A stretch of 5,864 nucleotides of DNA from an uncultured Alphaproteobacteria bacterium (GTDB lineage: Bacteria; Pseudomonadota; Alphaproteobacteria; Rs-D84), in NCBI GenBank assembly GCA_947304085.1, contig CAMZAC010000046.1, positions 1-5,864 on the forward strand. Direction: 5' to 3'. Positions 1 through 3,688 of this stretch are shown piece by piece (position 1 is the stretch's first letter; the number at the start of each line of letters is the position of its first letter). The translations under genes were made by a program, and so were the position numbers. Under the pieces are notes generated by a model. That model ran no database searches. It was not told the DNA's origin and saw only the letters and a list, made by a program, of their open reading frames with translations.

Positions 1-72
1 CAGATAAAAATTTACTGTTTAAATGGTTTATAAACAATCGCAAAAGTTTTATTGCATAATATAGTTTAAATG
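1..72. other. AT-rich intergenic stretch, no gene seen
   Basis: No open frame, RNA gene or clear promoter is supported here. The bases are almost all A and T. A 9-base direct repeat, GTTTAAATG, occurs at 17-25 and 64-72, but in such low-complexity sequence it may be chance. Whatever gene lies to the left is outside the window. Confidence 0.5.
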
Positions 73-106
73 AAAAAAAACTGCCTCGGTGGATTCGAAC
101 GGAGCA
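73..106 (-). terminator. Candidate intrinsic terminator, minus strand
   Basis: Read on the minus strand, TGCTCCG (106-100) can pair with CGAGGCA (88-82) across an 11-base loop. The pairing includes one G-U wobble and one C-A mismatch. One G follows, then a run of eight T (80-73). Hairpin plus T-run fits a Rho-independent terminator, but the stem is imperfect. The loop side contains GTTCGAATCCACC, identical to the T-arm 3' part of the tRNA-Tyr gene in this window, so this could instead be a worn tRNA 3' end. It would end any transcript from the structured stretch at 107-199. Confidence 0.4.
88..100. repeat. 13-bp direct repeat of tRNA-Tyr T-arm sequence
   Basis: GGTGGATTCGAAC at 88-100 is repeated exactly at 438-450, where it is the T-loop and 3' T-stem of the tRNA-Tyr gene (seen on the plus strand). 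The flanks of the two copies differ, and the copy here has no matching 5' T-stem or acceptor partner, so it is not an intact tRNA. It may be a tRNA relic, an attachment-site-like duplicate or coincidence. The identity is visible; the origin is not. Confidence 0.45.
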
Positions 107-116
107 AACCGTTGGA

Positions 117-137
117 AATCTTGGCTATTCGAAGATT
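117..137. repeat. Inverted repeat (6-bp stem, 9-base loop)
   Basis: AATCTT (117-122) and AAGATT (132-137) are perfect reverse complements around GGCTATTCG. The right arm contains part of a TTCGAA palindrome (128-133). There is no T-run on either side, so it is not a terminator by itself. It may be one helix of a structured minus-strand RNA ending near 73. Confidence 0.4.
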
Positions 138-161
138 AGTAAAAATAGGTGTTTTTTAGAT

Positions 162-188
162 ATACTTTCTTCGAACCATTGAAAGTAT
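162..188. repeat. Inverted repeat (8-bp perfect stem, 11-base loop)
   Basis: ATACTTTC (162-169) and GAAAGTAT (181-188) are perfect reverse complements separated by 11 bases holding TTCGAACC. No T-run follows on either strand. The stem is long enough to fold in RNA or to act as a dyad protein-binding site, but nothing in the window shows which. Confidence 0.45.
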
Positions 189-201
189 TAAAAATCCAAA
201 G

Positions 202-238
202 AAAAACCGCACTTTAAAGGTGCGGTGTATCTTTTTTT
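202..238. terminator. Intrinsic terminator, usable in both directions
   Basis: ACCGCAC (206-212) pairs with GTGCGGT (220-226), a 7-bp GC-rich stem around a 7-base loop containing TTTAAA. On the minus strand the stem is followed by a T-run (206-202). On the plus strand a run of seven T follows after a short gap (232-238). The minus reading is the better placed: the short open frame at 365-237 ends at TAA (239-237), just upstream of this hairpin. Confidence 0.7.
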
Positions 239-269
239 ATTTAGCAAGACTTGGTGAATGGATTGGCTC

Positions 270-281
270 GGCATAAATGCC
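270..281. repeat. Small hairpin GGCAT-AA-ATGCC
   Basis: GGCAT and ATGCC are separated by two A bases, so a 4-bp stem with a 4-base loop is realistic. It lies within the unexplained segment between the two terminators. Confidence 0.35.
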
Positions 282-297
282 TGCGCCGCATTCGTAA

Positions 298-327
298 TGT
301 GTTTGCTGCATTTTATTTGCAAACACA
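298..327. repeat. Inverted repeat (9-bp perfect stem, 12-base loop)
   Basis: TGTGTTTGC (298-306) and GCAAACACA (319-327) are perfect reverse complements separated by 12 AT-rich bases. It is the longest perfect dyad I found in the window and overlaps the candidate ATG at 311 of the short frame. In minus-strand RNA it would place that ATG in the hairpin loop region. It is not followed by a T-run, so it is not a terminator. Confidence 0.55.
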
Positions 328-344
328 AACTCATAGTCGAACCA

Positions 345-359
345 GCCAACTTTGTTGGC
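345..359. repeat. Tight hairpin (6-bp stem, 3-base loop)
   Basis: GCCAAC (345-350) and GTTGGC (354-359) flank TTT. A 6-bp stem with a 3-base loop folds stably in either strand's RNA. It lies near the start of the unexplained minus-strand segment and lacks a T-run. Confidence 0.5.
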
Positions 360-388
360 GTGGTATCAAATCCATAACCCACGACCCC

Positions 389-427
389 AAAATAAAAAAC
401 GCACCACAAGGGTGCATTTTTTATTTT
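389..427 (-). terminator. Intrinsic terminator of the tRNA operon
   Basis: On the minus strand GCACC (415-411) and GGTGC (405-401) form a stem around CTTGT. C and TTTTTTATTTT (399-389) follow. It begins about a dozen bases beyond the CCA of tRNA-Tyr, the expected place for the end of the tRNA transcript. The plus strand also has a T-run after the stem (417-427), so it could act both ways, but no plus-strand gene enters from the left. The stem is only 5 bp but GC-rich. Confidence 0.7.
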
Positions 428-513
428 GGTGGGAGTGGGTGGATTCGAACCACCTCAGTCGTAAGACAACAGATTTACAGTCTGCCCCGGCTCTCCAACT
501 CCGGCGCACGCCC
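427..513 (-). tRNA. tRNA-Tyr (anticodon GUA), CCA encoded
   Basis: Minus strand from 513 to 427, 87 bases including CCA. It is a class II tRNA: acceptor GGGCGTG/CACTCCC, D-stem CCGG/CCGG, anticodon stem GCAGA/TCTGT with loop CTGTAAA (anticodon GTA), long variable arm with a GTC/GAC stem, T-arm GGTGG-TTCGAAT-CCACC, discriminator A, then CCA. Together these identify tyrosine. Two oddities: base 4 is C opposite U69, breaking the acceptor stem, and the base before position 9 reads C where U8 is nearly universal. It follows tRNA-Gly by 28 bases and is presumably cut from the same transcript. Confidence 0.93.
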
Positions 514-541
514 AAAACTTTTGCCCTGTTGGTCAGGACTC

Positions 542-616
542 TGGTGCGAGCAGAGGGAATCGAACCCTCATTTCAAGCTTGGAAGGCTTGCATTCTAGCC
601 TTTGAACTATGCTCGC
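542..616 (-). tRNA. tRNA-Gly (anticodon UCC), CCA encoded
   Basis: Minus strand from 616 to 542, 75 bases including CCA. The cloverleaf is regular: acceptor GCGAGCA/TGCTCGC with seven perfect pairs, T8 and A9, D-arm with GG in the loop, anticodon stem CAAGC/GCTTG with loop CTTCCAA (anticodon TCC), T-arm GAGGG-TTCGATT-CCCTC, discriminator A, CCA. It decodes GGA and probably GGG. It is the first gene of a two-tRNA unit with tRNA-Tyr. The tandem Tyr/Gly pairing is familiar in proteobacteria. Confidence 0.96.
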
Positions 617-637
617 AATAATTCGTTAGGCTACACG

Positions 638-665
638 ATTATATCGTATTTTTTTATAAACGCAA
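638..665 (-). promoter_or_regulatory. Promoter of the tRNA-Gly/tRNA-Tyr unit
   Basis: On the minus strand TATAAT (643-638) is a perfect -10 box. TTGCGT (665-660) is a partial -35 box, 16 bases upstream. The start would fall near 631, leaving a leader of about 15 bases before tRNA-Gly. The -35 box begins only 4 bases beyond the lipoprotein stop codon and no terminator is visible between them, so read-through from the lipoprotein gene may add transcript. Confidence 0.6.
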
Positions 666-669
666 GCTT

Positions 670-2307
670 TTATTCTGTTATTTCTATATTATCCAAGTAT
701 TTACGCGATACACTTTCTAACTTGATGGGTTTAAATTCTGGGTTGGATATTGTTTCGTCTTCGTCAGATGCATAAATCTGGATGGGTTCAGATGTTTGTG
801 CATTTTCTGTTGTTTCAGAAATATAGTTCGTCCCGATAGGTTTTGTTTTGTAAGCAGCTTTTTTACGCAAATATTCAGGGATGTTTATATAATCGCCCGG
901 ATCTATTCCACGTGTTGATATTGGTTGTTCCGGAATATGTGTTAAATCAATATTGTGTATATTATATAATGGTTTCAAAAAATTTGTTGGAGCAGACTTG
1001 AATACGGTTGGTTCGCCAGAGCCGTTTAATGCCATTATACGCAATGCACGTTCTGATATCCCGGATGGCTGAATACGGAAAATACCATTAGAGCCGACAT
1101 AACCACTGGGGTCCAGTAAATATGCATTTTCTGATTTAGAAGAAAACAGCATACCCAAAGCCAAATTTGTCGCATCATACCCAAATGCCGCAATATAATC
1201 AGGCTTTTTACCAGATACACTGGTATACAAAGTTTCAAAATCTTCTGATATTTCGGGCAGTGTTGCGTATTTAGCCCCACTTAGCGCAAGATCAGATGCA
1301 ATGTCAGAATGCTGCCATAATGTTGTGCCGTATAATGCAACATCATGATTTCCAACACCGTAATACCGCAAGAAAGATATTAATGCTTTGGAATCTTCAC
1401 CGTCACCTAAGAATAAAATCGCATCATATGGTAATTTGCCGGTTGTTTCTGTTCGTGATATCTTTTCAAGTTGTTTGTTTAAACTTACTTGCGTTTCAAG
1501 CGATAAATTTTTTTCTTTGGTCAAGATATCAGATAGTATTTCACGTGCACGCGTGTTTACCGCATTTCTTGTGTTATATAATGATGCGCGCATCGCAGTA
1601 TCTTTGATAGAATCTGGGGTTTCAGAATTATAGTATAATAATCCTTGGATGTTTATATCATATAAATCGGCTGTTTGATTTGCAACAGATGCCATTAAAT
1701 AACCAGATTTATCGTTCGGTGCCAAAACAATTATATCTTTTGTGCCGTCTACCTGCATTTGCTGAATTATTGTTTCTATGCTTTGACCTGGAACCAGGTT
1801 CATAGTCATAACGCCATCGCCCAAAGCCAAAATATCAGATGTAAACGATAAAACAGGCATACGAGCAGGCTTTATTTCACGCAAAGTTTTAGCATCGTCT
1901 GCAAACAAAGGTCCGATAATTATATCTGGGTTTGTGGCAACTACATTTTGTAAAATCGTATTGCGCTTCATTTTATCACCAGACAAATCATAGAAGGAAA
2001 TTTTTACATTAGGTTTTGTTTTTTGCAAAAATGCGGTTTCAACCGATGTTTTTATGTCGTTTCCGGTTGCTTTTGCATCCCCTGTCATAGGCAATAATAC
2101 GGCAATGTTTGCGTTGCGATCATCGTTTTCAGAACCATAAAGTAATGCAGAATTGACATATGCATCACGTATATCATGTGGGTTAGACGTCGCTTCTTCA
2201 TTATATTCACCGTACCAGCGTTCCGATTGTGTTCCAGCACAACCAGCTAATAAGACAGAAATACCGATAAAAAGTAAAAATTTATTCATATGCATTGAAA
2301 AATCCAT
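670..2307 (-). CDS. PBP-activator family lipoprotein (LppC/LpoA-like)
   Basis: A predicted periplasmic lipoprotein of 545 residues. Residues 7-23 form a lipoprotein signal peptide ending in lipobox LLAGC, with Cys23 the lipidated residue. From about 68 (IAVLLPMTG) to about 449 the protein reads as a periplasmic-binding-protein type I fold, with IIIGPLFADDA and YDAILFLGDG as its typical strands. The family includes LpoA, which activates peptidoglycan synthase PBP1A; this role is inferred by family. The last 96 or so residues are an unusual polar, proline-containing tail. Start choice is open: Met1, Met5 (2295) and Met7 (2289) all precede the signal peptide. Met7 gives the most compact signal peptide, and Met5 has the only faint purine-rich site (TGGA) at a usable distance. 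The gene diverges from rsmI across 38 bp, a neighbour pairing common in proteobacteria. Confidence 0.85.
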   Translation of the reverse strand: MDFSMHMNKFLLFIGISVLLAGCAGTQSERWYGEYNEEATSNPHDIRDAYVNSALLYGSENDDRNANIAVLLPMTGDAKATGNDIKTSVETAFLQKTKPNVKISFYDLSGDKMKRNTILQNVVATNPDIIIGPLFADDAKTLREIKPARMPVLSFTSDILALGDGVMTMNLVPGQSIETIIQQMQVDGTKDIIVLAPNDKSGYLMASVANQTADLYDINIQGLLYYNSETPDSIKDTAMRASLYNTRNAVNTRAREILSDILTKEKNLSLETQVSLNKQLEKISRTETTGKLPYDAILFLGDGEDSKALISFLRYYGVGNHDVALYGTTLWQHSDIASDLALSGAKYATLPEISEDFETLYTSVSGKKPDYIAAFGYDATNLALGMLFSSKSENAYLLDPSGYVGSNGIFRIQPSGISERALRIMALNGSGEPTVFKSAPTNFLKPLYNIHNIDLTHIPEQPISTRGIDPGDYINIPEYLRKKAAYKTKPIGTNYISETTENAQTSEPIQIYASDEDETISNPEFKPIKLESVSRKYLDNIEITE

Positions 2308-2324
2308 TTTGTATATGGTAATAT
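2295..2324 (+). promoter_or_regulatory. Candidate promoter of the rsmI-engB-addB operon
   Basis: TTGAAA (2295-2300) matches the -35 consensus at five of six bases. TAATAT (2319-2324), an imperfect -10, follows after 18 bases. Transcription would begin near 2331, giving a leader of about 15 bases that still contains the AAAAGGA ribosome site (2333-2339), 6 bases before the rsmI ATG. The -35 lies inside the 5' end of the oppositely oriented lipoprotein gene. Confidence 0.4.
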
Positions 2325-2351
2325 TCTACTATAAAAGGATTCAAAATGCAA
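2323..2351 (-). promoter_or_regulatory. Candidate promoter of the lipoprotein gene
   Basis: On the minus strand TAGAAT (2328-2323) matches the -10 consensus at five of six bases. TTGCAT (2351-2346), a weak -35, lies exactly 17 bases upstream and covers the first codons of rsmI. Transcription would start near 2316, only 9 bases before Met1, which mildly favours Met5 or Met7 as the real start. This is inferred from sequence match only. Confidence 0.35.
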
Positions 2352-3134
2352 TCAGGGCTTTATATTGTTGGAACACCTATTGGAAATTTATCAGATATGT
2401 CACCACGTGCTATAGATGTGTTGCAAAACGTCGATTTGATAGCAGCAGAAGATACACGTGTTTTTTCTAAACTGGCAAAACATTTTAACATAAAAACTAA
2501 AGTTATCTCGTGCCATGAACATAACGAGAAAGCCATAGTTGATTCTTTGGTTCAAAAAATTCAAGACGGTATGTCTGTTGCTACGGTCAGTGATGCTGGT
2601 ATGCCGGGTATAAGTGATCCTGGTTTCCGTTTAATTCGGGCAGCACGTAGCGCGAAAGTCGATATATTTGTTGTGCCTGGGGCGACAGCTGTAATATCTG
2701 CATTGGTGCTTTCTGGTTTTCCAACAGATAGATTCACTTTTTGTGGTTTTTTTGATGAAAAAAAAGTTGCGCAAGATAATAAAATTCGTCACACAATTGT
2801 ATATTATGAAAGCCCAAATCGAGTTATGAACACAATTAAAATTTTGGCTTCGGTTATGCCAGAACGGCAAATTGCGATTGTTCGTGAGATTACAAAGATT
2901 CACGAAGAAACAATAATTGGCTATCCTGCTGATTTAGTTAATATAGAACCACCACGTGGCGAAATTGTGATTGTGGTTGCGCCCGCACCGGATAAAAAAA
3001 TGTCTGATGAAGAAATTAGTGAAATTGTAAATGATGTTGTTAAAGGTTCTACAAAATCTGCCGCTGCAAGTTTGGCTGCTCGTGCAGGTATATCTAAAAA
3101 AGAAGCGTATAAAAAATTGGTGAATAAACAATGA
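2346..3134 (+). CDS. rsmI: 16S rRNA (cytidine-1402-2'-O)-methyltransferase RsmI
   Basis: RsmI uses S-adenosylmethionine to methylate the 2'-OH of C1402 in 16S rRNA, in the decoding centre of the 30S subunit. The 262-residue product shows the tetrapyrrole-methylase-type fold: VGTPIGNL (8-15), AAEDTR (33-38), SDAGMPGISDPG (82-93), VPGATAV (110-116) and YYESPNR (153-159), then VREITKIHEE and a small C-terminal helical part with the ISKKEAYKK motif. The start has a good AAAAGGA site 6 bases upstream. The segment between GF (134-135) and YYESP appears several residues shorter than in usual RsmI proteins, and total length is somewhat under the common 280 or so. The TGA stop overlaps the engB ATG (ATGA), suggesting translational coupling. 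Confidence 0.95.
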   Translation: MQSGLYIVGTPIGNLSDMSPRAIDVLQNVDLIAAEDTRVFSKLAKHFNIKTKVISCHEHNEKAIVDSLVQKIQDGMSVATVSDAGMPGISDPGFRLIRAARSAKVDIFVVPGATAVISALVLSGFPTDRFTFCGFFDEKKVAQDNKIRHTIVYYESPNRVMNTIKILASVMPERQIAIVREITKIHEETIIGYPADLVNIEPPRGEIVIVVAPAPDKKMSDEEISEIVNDVVKGSTKSAAASLAARAGISKKEAYKKLVNKQ

Positions 3135-3688
3135 TAAAATTTGTTGGTTCTTTTGAAACAGTCAAATCTTTACCAAATACGCAATTTGCAGAGTATGCAT
3201 TTGTCGGACGCAGTAATGTCGGCAAATCGTCTTTGATAAATGCTATTGTTTCAGAAGTTGTTGCAAGAACGTCCAATACACCAGGGCGGACGCAAAGTTT
3301 AAATCTTTTTAATGTTCATGACAGGGCTATGATTGTAGATTTGCCTGGTTATGGTTATGCGCGTATTTCAAAGCTAGAGGCATTGCGCTGGTTAGAAAGA
3401 TTAGAAGAATATTTAATGAATCGTTCACAATTGCGGCGACTGTTTATATTAATTGATTCGCGCATAGGCGTAAAAGATTCTGATTTAGAATTAATGGATT
3501 TTTGTGATAAAAACGGTATTTGTTATCAGATTGTTTATACAAAAAAGGATAAAAAAGTACGTGAACAATCTAAAATACAGATATCTCATGAAAATCATCC
3601 AGCTATGTTGGAACAGATTTTGGAAACATCTGCAACAAAAAAGTCTGGTTTGCAAGAATTAAGGAATATTATCGGTGTCAAACAATAA
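3131..3688 (+). CDS. engB: Ribosome biogenesis GTPase EngB (YihA/YsxC)
   Basis: EngB is a small TRAFAC-class GTPase needed for late 50S ribosomal subunit assembly. The 185-residue length is normal for the family. Visible motifs: G1 GRSNVGKSS (26-34), G2/switch I NTPGRTQSLN (49-58), G3 DLPGYGYA (70-77), G4 as TKKD (137-140, usually TKxD) and G5-like TSATKKSG (166-173). The conserved WLERLEEYL and LIDSRIGVKDSD stretches lie between G3 and G4. The start is coupled to rsmI by a 4-base overlap, with only a weak GGTGA site 7 bases upstream. The last 14 bases overlap addB. Finding engB between rsmI and addB is not an arrangement I know as standard. Confidence 0.96.
   Translation: MIKFVGSFETVKSLPNTQFAEYAFVGRSNVGKSSLINAIVSEVVARTSNTPGRTQSLNLFNVHDRAMIVDLPGYGYARISKLEALRWLERLEEYLMNRSQLRRLFILIDSRIGVKDSDLELMDFCDKNGICYQIVYTKKDKKVREQSKIQISHENHPAMLEQILETSATKKSGLQELRNIIGVKQ
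3661..3677 (+). promoter_or_regulatory. Ribosome site and GTG start of addB inside engB
   Basis: AAGGA (3661-3665) lies 9 bases before a GTG at 3675. The addB frame is open from 3663, after a TAA at 3660, and contains no ATG before codon 22, inside the conserved region. A second GTG at 3690 has no comparable purine-rich site. The 3675 start is therefore the best choice and implies coupled translation with engB. Confidence 0.7.

Larger units (their letters stand above)
237..365 (-). other. Short open frame or structured RNA, unrecognised
   Basis: On the minus strand a frame is open from just after a TGA (368-366) to a TAA (239-237), 42 codons. Inside it an ATG at 311 gives a 24-residue peptide starting MQQTHYECGAGIYAE and ending HSPSLAK. 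The open frame before the ATG reads GWFDYEFVFANK, also protein-like. No Shine-Dalgarno sequence is evident before the ATG and I recognise no family. The same DNA holds three hairpins (345-359, 298-327, 270-281) and sits between two terminators, so a small non-coding RNA or the relic of a gene's 3' end are equal options. It lies downstream of the tRNA-Tyr terminator. No convincing promoter of its own was seen. Confidence 0.3.

Noticed and set aside
188..409. Minus-strand 73-codon open frame
   Set aside because: It starts inside the tRNA terminator and reads through the second terminator hairpin, so it is unlikely to be a gene. The alternative frame ending at 237 stops before the terminator and looks more protein-like.
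73..409. Possible tmRNA or two-piece tmRNA
   Set aside because: There are TTCGAC-like and GGATTTGATA segments and a frame starting GCA-AAT, but there is no tag ending in LAA or VAA, no matching acceptor halves and no CCA end. A covariance search would settle it.
251..621. Two overlapping plus-strand open frames of 115 and 89 codons
   Set aside because: Both run antisense through the tRNA-Tyr and tRNA-Gly genes. Their peptides, such as WVDSNHLSRKT and AEGIEPSFQAW, are translations of tRNA complements, a common artefact.
635..656. Hairpin ACGAT-TAT-ATCGT with a following T-run on the plus strand
   Set aside because: It looks like a weak terminator, but the stem is AT-rich, no plus-strand gene precedes it, and the same bases are explained by the perfect TATAAT of the tRNA promoter.
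1035..1633. Open frames inside the lipoprotein gene on both strands
   Set aside because: They are overlapped by the 545-codon gene with a clear lipobox and fold motifs, and their translations resemble no protein.
2631..3276. Minus-strand open frames opposite rsmI and engB
   Set aside because: They are antisense to well-supported genes, have skewed composition (runs rich in Asn, Phe, His) and lack start signals.
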